Positions 1 to 7,379 of a stretch of DNA of 24,041 nt are shown here, one piece after another. Source of the DNA: CAIKZZ01 sp035604595 (GTDB lineage: Bacteria; Pseudomonadota; Gammaproteobacteria; Steroidobacterales; Steroidobacteraceae); NCBI GenBank assembly GCA_035604595.1, contig DATNIE010000036.1, positions 1 to 24,041 of the forward strand, read 5' to 3'. Position 1 is the first letter of the stretch; each line of letters opens with the position of its first letter. A program made the position numbers and the translations under genes. Below the pieces are notes generated by a model, which did not search any database, was not told where the DNA came from, and saw nothing but the letters and a program-made list of their open reading frames with translations.

Positions 1-953
1 TGCTGGCGGCAATGTTGTGCGTCGGGGGAGTCGATGCGCCGGCGATCCTGTCGGTCCCGGAGCCCCCGCCGCTCGTCACCGCTCCCTCACCCGAGTCGAT
101 CCCGGACATCGTCGTCGAGGCCCCCGAGCCCCGCTACGTCGCGCCCACCCGCCACGACAAGATCGGGCGCATCTGGGCACCGGTGATGATCAATGGCAAG
201 GGCCCGTTCCGGCTGGTTCTGGACACGGGCGCGAGTCACTCTGCCGTGAACGCCGGGGTGGCCGCCGCGCTCGGTATTCCGCTCGCGAACAGCGGCGCAG
301 TCATGCTGCTCGGTGTGACGGGCTCGGCAACAGTACCGACGATTGCAGTCGACAGCCTGATCGTCGGTGACCTCGAACTGCAGTCGCGCCGCCTGCCGAT
401 CGTGATCGATGCGCTCGGCGGTGCCGAAGGGATCCTCGGCACGGAGGGGCTCCTCGACAAGCGCATCTTCATCGACTTTCGGCACGACAAGATCACGATC
501 TTCAAGTCCCATAATGAGCACGCCAGCCTCGGGTTCGTCACGATCCCGGTGCACATCGTGCGCGGTCTGCTGCTGGTTGCTGACGCCCGAATCGGCACCG
601 TCCCGACCAAGGCGATCATCGACACGGGCGGCCAGGCGACAATCGCCAACGTCGCATTGCGCGAGGCGCTGGCCCGCCGCTACCGGGAAGGCAAGGTCGT
701 CTCGGACGAGATCACCGGCGCTACGCTCGACGTACAGCAAGGCGACCGGATTCACGTGCCACCGATCTCGCTCGGGGATCTGACGATCAGCGACATGCAG
801 GTCACGACGGCCGACATGTATATCTTCCAGCACTGGAAGATGACGAGCGAGCCCGCGATCCTGATCGGGATGGACGTGCTCGGGCTGCTCGATACGCTGA
901 TCATCGACTATCGCCGCAAGGAGCTGCAGATCCGCACGCGCAACGGCGGCTGA
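1..953 (+). CDS. Two-lobed retropepsin-like aspartyl protease (5' end outside window)
   Basis: Putative periplasmic or membrane-anchored aspartyl protease. The first in-window ATG is at 12, but the frame is open to the left edge and reads Leu-Ala-Ala before it, so the true start and most of a signal peptide probably lie outside. Numbering from that ATG, a Pro-rich linker (about 18-45) precedes two protease-like lobes. Lobe one has LDTGAS with Asp71, and a later ILGTEGLL segment; lobe two has IIDTGG with Asp204, then ILIGMDVLG (284-292). Each lobe thus has a DTG motif followed by a hydrophobic-Gly flap or psi-loop element, as in bilobal pepsins or duplicated retropepsin domains of COG3577-type bacterial proteins. 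Both Asp residues are present, so activity is plausible. It converges on ada with a 67-base gap. Substrate is unknown. Confidence 0.85.
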   Translation, partial: LAAMLCVGGVDAPAILSVPEPPPLVTAPSPESIPDIVVEAPEPRYVAPTRHDKIGRIWAPVMINGKGPFRLVLDTGASHSAVNAGVAAALGIPLANSGAVMLLGVTGSATVPTIAVDSLIVGDLELQSRRLPIVIDALGGAEGILGTEGLLDKRIFIDFRHDKITIFKSHNEHASLGFVTIPVHIVRGLLLVADARIGTVPTKAIIDTGGQATIANVALREALARRYREGKVVSDEITGATLDVQQGDRIHVPPISLGDLTISDMQVTTADMYIFQHWKMTSEPAILIGMDVLGLLDTLIIDYRRKELQIRTRNGG

Positions 954-977
954 CAGAAGCTGCCAGCGCTGCCGCGT

Positions 978-1006
978 GAGCCCCAGCGGGGCCGGGAGGC
1001 GGGCTC
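978..1006. terminator. Possible shared terminator hairpin between convergent genes
   Basis: GAGCCC at 978-983 and GGGCTC at 1001-1006 can pair as a 6-bp stem, with a smaller CCC/GGG pairing inside the loop. It lies in the 67-base gap between the stops of the aspartyl protease and ada. No T-tract follows on either strand, so it is a weak candidate that could equally be chance in GC-rich DNA. Confidence 0.25.
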
Positions 1007-1020
1007 CGTTGCTGGGACCC

Positions 1021-2112
1021 TCAACTGCTGCGGCGTGCCCGCTCCTGGTCAAGCAGCGCGCGCTTGCGCTCGAGCCCCCACCGATAGCCGCCGAGTCCCC
1101 CATCGCCGCGGAGCACGCGGTGGCACGGCACGAGTACCGCAATCCGGTTGGCGGCGCAGGCGGAAGCCGCGGCCCGCACGGCCTTCGGCGCCTCGATCCC
1201 GGCTGCGAGCTCGCTGTAGCTCAGGACCTCACCCTCCGGAACTTGCAGCAGGAACCGCCACACCTTGATCTGGAATGCCGTGCCGCGCAGGTCGAGCGGC
1301 AGGTCGGGACGCGGCACGCTGCCAGCGACGTGTGCTTCGAACGCTTTGATCCAGGCATCGAGTTCTCGCGAGGTCGCCATGCGGGACTCAACCAGCGTCG
1401 CTTTGGGGAACTCCTCCCGCAGCTGGGCCGTCAGCGCCGTCTCGCTAGGCCCGAACTGCGCAAAGCACACGCCGCGGTCAGTGCCGGCCATCAGCAGCGG
1501 GCCGAGCACCGTGTCGCGGCAGGCGTAGGCGATGGTTTCCCCGGCACCGCCGGCGCGGTAGGCGGAGGGAGTCATGCCGAGGCTGCGCGTCGCCGTGCCG
1601 TACAGACGGCTGGTCGACTGAAAGCCCGCATCCGCGATCGAGTCGAGAACGCTGCGTCCCGCCTTGAGTCCGCTCTTCAAGCGCCCGAGGCGCGCAGCGT
1701 CCTGATAGGCCTTCGGCGACACGCCGAGGGCGGCTTTGAACGTGCGTTGCAGATGCGCCGGCGACAGATGGGCCTGGTTCGCAAGGCGCGCGAGCGGCAG
1801 CGTCTGATCGGCGTGCGCCTCGATGTAACGGGCGAGCAATTGCATCCGCCGCGCCATGGCGTGTTGAGGGTCGCGCGGGCGGCAGCGCTTGCAGGGCCGA
1901 AGACCGGCGCTTTCGGCTGCCTCGGGGGTGGCGAAAAAGCGCACGTTCTGGGGCTTTGCAGGCCGCGAGGCACAGGATGGCCGGCAGTAGACACCGGTCG
2001 TGACGACGCCGTAGACGAACCGGCCGTCGTAGTGCGCATCGCGCGCCGCGAGGGCGCGCCGCATCGTCGCTTCGGAAGGCATCGGCGCCTTAATCGTGTC
2101 GGGAGTGCTCAT
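1021..2112 (-). CDS. ada: Bifunctional Ada: DNA alkylphosphotriester/O6-methylguanine methyltransferase and transcription activator
   Basis: Repairs alkylated DNA by transferring methyl groups to its own Cys residues, and in its methylated form activates the adaptive response (known for the family). The start ATG at 2112 (363 aa) is chosen because GAGG lies 8 bases upstream and the domain begins soon after; the frame continues upstream to 2262 but that part has no recognisable motif. Zn-binding N-domain: Cys43, Cys47, Cys74 and Cys77, spaced as E. coli Cys38/42/69/72. An AraC-type double helix-turn-helix covers about 90-187. The C-terminal methyltransferase domain has the active site VLVPCHRV with Cys330, preceded by AANRI. 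All key residues are intact. No convincing Ada box was seen in the 200-base divergent gap to the glycosylasparaginase gene. Confidence 0.96.
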   Translation of the reverse strand: MSTPDTIKAPMPSEATMRRALAARDAHYDGRFVYGVVTTGVYCRPSCASRPAKPQNVRFFATPEAAESAGLRPCKRCRPRDPQHAMARRMQLLARYIEAHADQTLPLARLANQAHLSPAHLQRTFKAALGVSPKAYQDAARLGRLKSGLKAGRSVLDSIADAGFQSTSRLYGTATRSLGMTPSAYRAGGAGETIAYACRDTVLGPLLMAGTDRGVCFAQFGPSETALTAQLREEFPKATLVESRMATSRELDAWIKAFEAHVAGSVPRPDLPLDLRGTAFQIKVWRFLLQVPEGEVLSYSELAAGIEAPKAVRAAASACAANRIAVLVPCHRVLRGDGGLGGYRWGLERKRALLDQERARRSS

Positions 2113-2312
2113 TGTAGGCCTCGCGGGGTGGACCGAGGACTCGAACCTTACGCGCGCGCCGCGTCGCCGACGCTCCGATTCTTGTGCAGCCATTCGCGGG
2201 CGGGTCGCGGACGGGCCGCGCATCAGTCCTGCACCCGTACCGAGTCCGTGCTGTGCGGTCAACCGCTGTGTGCATTACAGTTGCTCATCGGCAGCAACGA
2301 CCCAGGTGCCAC

Positions 2313-3521
2313 ATGCGCTTGACGCGGCGGGATTTCGTATCGGGGATCGCGCTTGGCGCAGTGGGAGGTGCTGACATGGCCGCGGCGGCCGGCCCGGCGA
2401 TCGAGCCGCGGCAGGCGATGCGCGCGTCGGGACTGCCGGTCATCGTATCGGCCGCCAACGGCTATGCCCACATCGAGGCAGGTTACCGCCAGCTACACGA
2501 CGGCGCGGACACGCTCGAGGCAGCACTACGGGTCGTGCGTGGCCCCGAGGATGACCCGAACGATGACAGCGTGGGCCTTGGTGGCCTGCCGAACGAGGAC
2601 GGTGTCGTCGAACTGGACGCGAGCTGCATGCACGGTCCGTCGCGCCGCGCCGGCGCAGTGGGTGGGGTGCGCAACATCAAGAACGTCTCGCTTCTCGCCC
2701 GCGAGGTCATGCTGCACACCGGCCACGTAATGCTGGTGGCTGAGGGAGCGGAGCGCTTTGCCGTGGCTCGCGGATTCAAACGCGAGGAGCTGTTAACGGA
2801 CGCCTCGCGCAAGGTCTGGCTGCTGTGGAAAGAAGCGCACTCCGACTGGTGGGGGCCTGGGCTCGCGGACCCCAGCTGGAAGGAGCGGCTTCGCGCGCGC
2901 CTGCGCGCGGGCGATGCGTCCGCCTACATCGAGCGATTGCAGGCTGTCGCGCAGGGTCTCGGGATCGCCCCCGAGGCGCGCCTGGCGGCGATTCGCAAGG
3001 TGCTGTTCCCGCCAACCGGCACGGTCCACTGCTCGGCCTTGAGTGCCAACGGTGAGATGTCCGGCTGCACCTCGACGAGCGGACTCGCCTGGAAGCTCCC
3101 GGGACGGCTGGGCGACTCGCCGATCATCGGCGCCGGGTGCTATACGGACCAGGACGTCGGCTCGGCCGGCGCGACCGGCAGCGGCGAGGAGAACATCAAG
3201 GTCGCAGGTGCCCACACAATCGTCGAGAACATGCGCAAAGGCATGACGCCGCTCGAGGCCGGCATGGATGTGCTGAAGCGGATCGTTCGCAACTACGGCG
3301 GCGACCAGCAGCGGCTGCAGTATCTCGACATGAAGTACTACGTGCTTCGCAAGGATGGCGCCTACGCAGGGGTGTCGATGTGGACGGGCTACGAGCCCGG
3401 CGAGCCGCATGCCATCGCCGTGCACGACGGCACGCCGAGGCTGGAGAAGACCGTGAGTCTGTACGAAGGGGTCTCACACGAATGGCCGCCACTACTCGCG
3501 ACGCGGAAGGATGCCTTATGA
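2313..3521 (+). CDS. Tat-exported N4-(beta-N-acetylglucosaminyl)-L-asparaginase / isoaspartyl-peptidase-type Ntn hydrolase
   Basis: Family members self-cleave to expose an N-terminal Thr that hydrolyses the amide of N-glycosylated Asn or beta-aspartyl compounds. The start at 2313 (402 aa) places a twin-arginine signal, LTRRDFVSG, at the N terminus, followed by a hydrophobic stretch and Ala-rich cleavage region; the upstream in-frame extension looks non-coding. The predicted nucleophile is Thr237 in PTGTVHCSA, followed by the substrate-binding pattern GCTSTSGLAWKLPGR and GDSPIIGAG, then GSAGATGSGE (284-292), all typical of glycosylasparaginases. Asp before the nucleophile (HDT in the classical enzymes) is Gly here. 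The stop overlaps the next start (ATGA), so it is probably co-translated with the amidohydrolase. Export suggests the substrate is external or periplasmic; the actual substrate is not known. Confidence 0.88.
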   Translation: MRLTRRDFVSGIALGAVGGADMAAAAGPAIEPRQAMRASGLPVIVSAANGYAHIEAGYRQLHDGADTLEAALRVVRGPEDDPNDDSVGLGGLPNEDGVVELDASCMHGPSRRAGAVGGVRNIKNVSLLAREVMLHTGHVMLVAEGAERFAVARGFKREELLTDASRKVWLLWKEAHSDWWGPGLADPSWKERLRARLRAGDASAYIERLQAVAQGLGIAPEARLAAIRKVLFPPTGTVHCSALSANGEMSGCTSTSGLAWKLPGRLGDSPIIGAGCYTDQDVGSAGATGSGEENIKVAGAHTIVENMRKGMTPLEAGMDVLKRIVRNYGGDQQRLQYLDMKYYVLRKDGAYAGVSMWTGYEPGEPHAIAVHDGTPRLEKTVSLYEGVSHEWPPLLATRKDAL

Positions 3522-4855
3522 ACACGCACGCGTACCGGAGACGCCTGACAGCGCTGTGCGGCCTCCTCATTGCCATGAGTGCGCTGCCCGCACGGGCGGC
3601 GGAGCCCGTCGGGCGGCCGATCGTCATCACCGCGCGCGCCATGATCGACGGGCTTGCCGCCAAACCCCGGGCGAACGTCGCGGTCGTGATCCGCGGCAAC
3701 CGCATCGTGGCGATCCGGGACCGCGACGCGAAGGATCTGCCGGCCGATGCCGAACGGATCGACCTCGGCGCCGCAACACTGCTGCCCGGGCTGATCGACA
3801 CGCACACCCACATCTTTCTGCAGGGCGAGGTTCCGGCCGAAGGCGGCTATGACGCCCAGCTGCTGAAGCGCCCGCTGTCATTTCGGGTGGTGCGAGCCGC
3901 GGTGTCGGCACGGCGCGCGCTCGAACAGGGATTCACGACGCTGCGGGATGTCGAAACGGAAGGCGCCGGCTACGGCGATGTCGGAATCAAGCAGGCGATC
4001 GAAGCGGGCATCATTCCCGGGCCGCGGCTGTTCGTCTCGACCGTGTCGATCTCGACGACCGGCGGCTACCCGCTCGAGGATTATGCGCCCGAGATCACGG
4101 TGCCCAAGGGCTCGCAGCTGATCGATGGCCCGATCGAGGCCCGCAAGGCTGCCCGCGAGCAGCTCGACAAGGGCGCCGACTGGATCAAGGTCTACATGAC
4201 GCATCGCTCGTGGGTCGACCGTGACGGCAACCTCGTGTCGCAACCGACGCTGACGGTAGAGGAGCTGAAGGCGATCGTCGATGAGACCCACGGCTGGGGA
4301 CACAAGGTCGCCTGCCACGCGTACAACGGAATCGGCCTCAAACGCGCGCTCGACGGAGGCTGTGATTCGATCGAGCACGGGCTCGAGATCACCGACGAGG
4401 AAATCGCGCAGATGCTGAAACAGGGCACGTGGTACGTACCAACGCTCGCGGTCTACTACTACGACTGGGATCCTCCCGACACGCCCTCCGGGCAGCGCGA
4501 CCGCAAGCGCACAGCCGTGCACGGCGTGTCGTTCGCCAAGGCTCTGAAGGCGGGGGTCAGGATGGCGTTCGGCACCGACGTCGGCGGTTTCCCGTGGAGT
4601 GAGCCGATCGCCCAGGAGTTTGCGCGCGAGGTCGAGTTCGGGATGACCCCGATGCAGGCCATCCAGTCGGCGACGGTCAAGGCCGCGGAACTCCTCGGCA
4701 TGCAAGGACAGATCGGGGTGATCGCACCAGGCGCCTACGCCGACCTGATGGCGGTGCGCGGGGATCCCTCGACCGACGTGGCGGTGCTGACGGACGTCGC
4801 ATTCGTGATGAAGGACGGCCGCGTGTTCAAGGGGCCGACCGCCGGTGGTCGCTGA
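3518..4855 (+). CDS. Secreted metal-dependent amidohydrolase (prolidase/imidazolonepropionase-like)
   Basis: Member of the amidohydrolase superfamily, COG1228-type, in which several bacterial relatives are Xaa-Pro or Xaa-Arg dipeptidases. 445 aa from ATG 3518, which overlaps the upstream stop by four bases. A Sec signal (about 1-28: basic start, hydrophobic core, ARA before AEP) predicts a periplasmic product. All metal ligands of the binuclear centre can be seen: His96 and His98 in IDTHTH, Lys224 (probably carbamylated) in DWIKVY, His267 in CHAYN, His287 in IEHG and Asp354 in GTDVGG. The C-terminal small domain ends with the usual PGAYADLMAV element. With its coupled partner it suggests a periplasmic peptide or amide scavenging pair. 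Dipeptidase versus other cyclic-amide activity cannot be decided from sequence. Confidence 0.9.
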   Translation: MNTHAYRRRLTALCGLLIAMSALPARAAEPVGRPIVITARAMIDGLAAKPRANVAVVIRGNRIVAIRDRDAKDLPADAERIDLGAATLLPGLIDTHTHIFLQGEVPAEGGYDAQLLKRPLSFRVVRAAVSARRALEQGFTTLRDVETEGAGYGDVGIKQAIEAGIIPGPRLFVSTVSISTTGGYPLEDYAPEITVPKGSQLIDGPIEARKAAREQLDKGADWIKVYMTHRSWVDRDGNLVSQPTLTVEELKAIVDETHGWGHKVACHAYNGIGLKRALDGGCDSIEHGLEITDEEIAQMLKQGTWYVPTLAVYYYDWDPPDTPSGQRDRKRTAVHGVSFAKALKAGVRMAFGTDVGGFPWSEPIAQEFAREVEFGMTPMQAIQSATVKAAELLGMQGQIGVIAPGAYADLMAVRGDPSTDVAVLTDVAFVMKDGRVFKGPTAGGR

Positions 4856-4905
4856 CGGCCGCCGCGCGCGACGCACCGCTTTTCCAACTCTTCGGGACGT
4901 ACAGC

Positions 4906-6363
4906 ATGCAAGCCGGAACTGCCTCGGTCGGTCTCATCGGATTAGCCGTCATGGGCGAGAATCTCGCGCTCAACGTGGAGAGCCGGGGGTTCTCGGTCTG
5001 TGTCTACAACCGGACCAGAGCCAGGGTCGACGCATTTCTCGGCGGGCGCGGCAAGGGTAAGCAGTTCGTCGGGGCCGCGACGCTGCAGGAGCTGGTCACC
5101 GCGGTTGAACGGCCGCGCCGCATCATCATGCTCGTCAAAGCGGGCACGGCCGTCGACGAGCTGATCGACCAGCTCGTACCGCTGCTCGATCACGGCGACA
5201 TCCTGATCGATGGCGGCAACAGCCTATACACCGACACGATTCGCCGGCTGCAGCGTATCGAGAGCCTCGGCCTGCTCTATGTCGGGTCCGGTGTCTCGGG
5301 CGGCGAGGATGGTGCGCTGCACGGGCCCTCATTGATGCCGGGCGGGAGTGCGGCGGCATGGCCGCGGATCAAGCCGGTGTTCCAGGCGATTTGCGCGCGG
5401 ACGCCGGAGGGTGATCCATGCTGCGAGTGGATCGGTGACGGCGGGGCGGGCCATTTCGTCAAGATGGTGCACAACGGCATCGAGTACGGGGACATGCAGC
5501 TGATCGGCGAGGTCTACGACCTGATGCGCCGCGGCGCGGGAATGACCAATCCCGAGATGCGCGACGTATTCGCCGAGTGGAACCGCGGCGAACTCGACAG
5601 CTACCTGATCGAGATCACGCGCGACATCCTGGGCTTCAACGAGCCGGACGGGACCGCGACGGTCGATCGAATTCTCGATGCCGCCGGACAGAAGGGCACG
5701 GGGAAGTGGACGGTGAGTACGGCGCTGGATGAGAGCCAGCCGCTCAGCCTCATCGGCGAGGCCGTGTTCGCCCGGTTTCTGTCGGCGGCCAAGGCAGAGC
5801 GGATCATTGCAGCCCAACGCATCCTCCCGCAGGTCGAGAGGTTCGCGGCGGACCGGACCGCGTTCCTCGCCGACCTGCGGGAGGCGCTGTACGCCGCCAA
5901 GATCGTCAGCTATGCGCAGGGCTACCAGCTGATGCGGGCGGCCGCCGCGACCAATCGCTGGCACCTGAACTATGGCAGCGTGGCGCTGGTCTGGCGCGGC
6001 GGCTGCATCATCCGCTCGGCGTTCCTCGCCGACATCAAGCGGGCCTTCGACCGCGATCCGGGTCTCGTGAACCTGCTGCTCGACCCGTTCTTCTGCGAGG
6101 CCGTACAGACGCGCCAGACAGGCTGGCGCCGCGCGATCGTCGCGGCCGTCCGGCTCGGGATTCCAGTTCCGTGTCTCGGAGCGGCGCTCGCATACTTCGA
6201 CGGCTACCGCACCGAGCGCCTGCCCGCTAATCTGCTGCAGGCGCAGCGGGACTACTTTGGCGCGCACACCTATGAACGGGTCGACCAGCCCCGGGGCGCG
6301 TTCTTCCACACGGACTGGACCGGCCACGGCGGCGCGACCACCTCGCAGTCCTATTCCGCCTGA
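4906..6363 (+). CDS. gnd: 6-phosphogluconate dehydrogenase, decarboxylating
   Basis: Oxidises and decarboxylates 6-phosphogluconate to ribulose 5-phosphate in the oxidative pentose phosphate pathway (cytoplasmic, normally an NADP-linked dimer). 485 aa, the usual length for the long (E. coli-like) form. The Rossmann motif VGLIGLAVMGENL (8-20) is followed by VYNRT, whose Arg and Thr fit the NADP phosphate. The substrate signature SGGEDGALHGPSLMPGG (131-147) and the catalytic block HFVKMVHNGIEYGDM, with Lys186, His189, Asn190 and Glu193, match the E. coli Lys183/Glu190 site. The C-terminal tail contains the HTDW element of the family. Fifty bases separate it from the amidohydrolase; it converges on lpxA. 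The start has only a weak ribosome site, but no better in-frame choice exists before the Rossmann motif. Confidence 0.97.
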   Translation: MQAGTASVGLIGLAVMGENLALNVESRGFSVCVYNRTRARVDAFLGGRGKGKQFVGAATLQELVTAVERPRRIIMLVKAGTAVDELIDQLVPLLDHGDILIDGGNSLYTDTIRRLQRIESLGLLYVGSGVSGGEDGALHGPSLMPGGSAAAWPRIKPVFQAICARTPEGDPCCEWIGDGGAGHFVKMVHNGIEYGDMQLIGEVYDLMRRGAGMTNPEMRDVFAEWNRGELDSYLIEITRDILGFNEPDGTATVDRILDAAGQKGTGKWTVSTALDESQPLSLIGEAVFARFLSAAKAERIIAAQRILPQVERFAADRTAFLADLREALYAAKIVSYAQGYQLMRAAAATNRWHLNYGSVALVWRGGCIIRSAFLADIKRAFDRDPGLVNLLLDPFFCEAVQTRQTGWRRAIVAAVRLGIPVPCLGAALAYFDGYRTERLPANLLQAQRDYFGAHTYERVDQPRGAFFHTDWTGHGGATTSQSYSA

Positions 6364-6404
6364 TCCTTGCCCCGCCCATCGGCCAGCCAACGGACCGTGC
6401 GGTC

Positions 6405-7157
6405 TCAGTCCGCGGCGCCCTCGGCCGAATCGGCGCGTCGCGGCCGGATGAACCCGCGCTTCCCGGCGCGGAAGAAGTCCAGAAAGCGCGCGGCTTCGGC
6501 GCTGTGGTAGCTGCCGCCCGCAATGGCTGCGGCCGCCCGCGCGCGCAGGTCGCCGGTCGGCGCGAACACCTCGCGGAAGGCACGCTTGAGTTCCGACACT
6601 GTCGCGGCCGGAAATCCCCGCCGCCGGATCCCGACTAGATTGAGGCCAGTCACCTCATCGCGCTCCGTGACAATGATGAACGGCGCGACATCGCGCGTGA
6701 TCCGCGCGAGGCCGCCGACCATGGCGCTCTCGCCGATACGGCAGAACTGGTGGATTCCGGCGCCGCCGCCCAGAAACGCCCGGTCGCCGACTTTCACGTG
6801 ACCGGCCAGCAGCACGGCGTTGGCCAGGATCACGTGCTCGCCGAGTCGGCAATCGTGGGCCACATGGCTCGCGGCCATCAGGAAGCAGTCGCTGCCGATC
6901 TCGGTCGCTGTGCCAGCCTGCGTCGCACGGCTGATTGTCACATGCTCACGAATCACGGTCCGCGAGCCGATCGTGACGCCGGTTGCGCGGGAGGTGTCGA
7001 AACTGAGGTCCTGCGGATCTCCGCCGACGACAGCGAAAGGATGCACCACGACCCCCTCGCCGAGCACGCAGTGCCGGCTGATGTGGGCATGCGCGTGCAC
7101 GATGCAGTCAGCGCCGAGAGTGGCGCCGTCCTCGACGATCGCGGTCGGATGGATCAT
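6405..7157 (-). CDS. lpxA: UDP-N-acetylglucosamine O-acyltransferase LpxA (stand-alone gene)
   Basis: Performs the first step of lipid A synthesis, moving a 3-hydroxyacyl chain from ACP to UDP-GlcNAc in the cytoplasm. 250 aa (E. coli 262). Starts MIHPTAIVEDGA as is typical. Left-handed beta-helix hexapeptide repeats fill about 1-155. FAVVGGDPQDLSF (41-53), TVIREHVTIS (67-76) and ASHVAHDC (96-103) are all diagnostic; His101 and His98 correspond to E. coli catalytic His125 and His122. IRRRGF (177-182) begins the C-terminal helical domain. Gly171 aligns with the E. coli hydrocarbon-ruler Gly173, which would fit a longer acyl chain (inference). lpxD, fabZ and lpxB, its usual neighbours, are absent; it sits between gnd (convergent) and an FAD oxidoreductase (divergent). 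It may be a second copy or simply relocated. Confidence 0.93.
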   Translation of the reverse strand: MIHPTAIVEDGATLGADCIVHAHAHISRHCVLGEGVVVHPFAVVGGDPQDLSFDTSRATGVTIGSRTVIREHVTISRATQAGTATEIGSDCFLMAASHVAHDCRLGEHVILANAVLLAGHVKVGDRAFLGGGAGIHQFCRIGESAMVGGLARITRDVAPFIIVTERDEVTGLNLVGIRRRGFPAATVSELKRAFREVFAPTGDLRARAAAAIAGGSYHSAEAARFLDFFRAGKRGFIRPRRADSAEGAAD

Positions 7158-7334
7158 GCGGGTCGGATGTCCGGCTGGCTACCGTGGCAAGTCATCGATC
7201 GCGGTCGCGAGGTCCATAGAGCGGCGCGACCGACGGCAGCGCCGTGGCCCGGCGATCGCCGCCCGGCCCGTCGCGCCACTATCCGGATCGTACCTTGAAG
7301 TCACGAGTGTCCGCGAGGCGCGCGGCCGTTCGGG

Positions 7335-7340
7335 TACCAT
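7335..7340 (+). promoter_or_regulatory. -10-like element TACCAT before the FAD oxidoreductase
   Basis: GGG-TACCAT lies 39 bases before the ATG at 7380, in a 222-base divergent gap shared with lpxA. No convincing -35 hexamer is seen 16-18 bases upstream. It matches the GGTAnnnT pattern found before three other genes in this window. Confidence 0.3.
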
Positions 7341-7379
7341 TCGGCGCGGGCGGAACGCTACGCGGGAGTACGACAGGCG

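Noticed and set aside
87..1142. Long minus-strand open frame opposite the aspartyl protease
   Set aside because: Asp/Arg-rich shadow composition; the plus strand has two DTG motifs and a coherent fold. It also overlaps the ada 3' end.
2120..2200. Complete tRNA gene on the minus strand
   Set aside because: Only a T-arm-like string is present; T-stem pairing is imperfect and no anticodon arm, D arm or matching acceptor strand can be found.
2113..2312. Ada box (AAAGCGCA-type) in the ada promoter region
   Set aside because: No convincing match on either strand by eye.
976..2322. Long plus-strand open frame opposite ada
   Set aside because: Arg/Gly/Ala-rich with no motifs; it is the antisense shadow of a complete Ada protein with all Zn and active-site Cys.
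5329..6390. Minus-strand open frame opposite gnd
   Set aside because: No motif, shadow composition; gnd is unambiguous.
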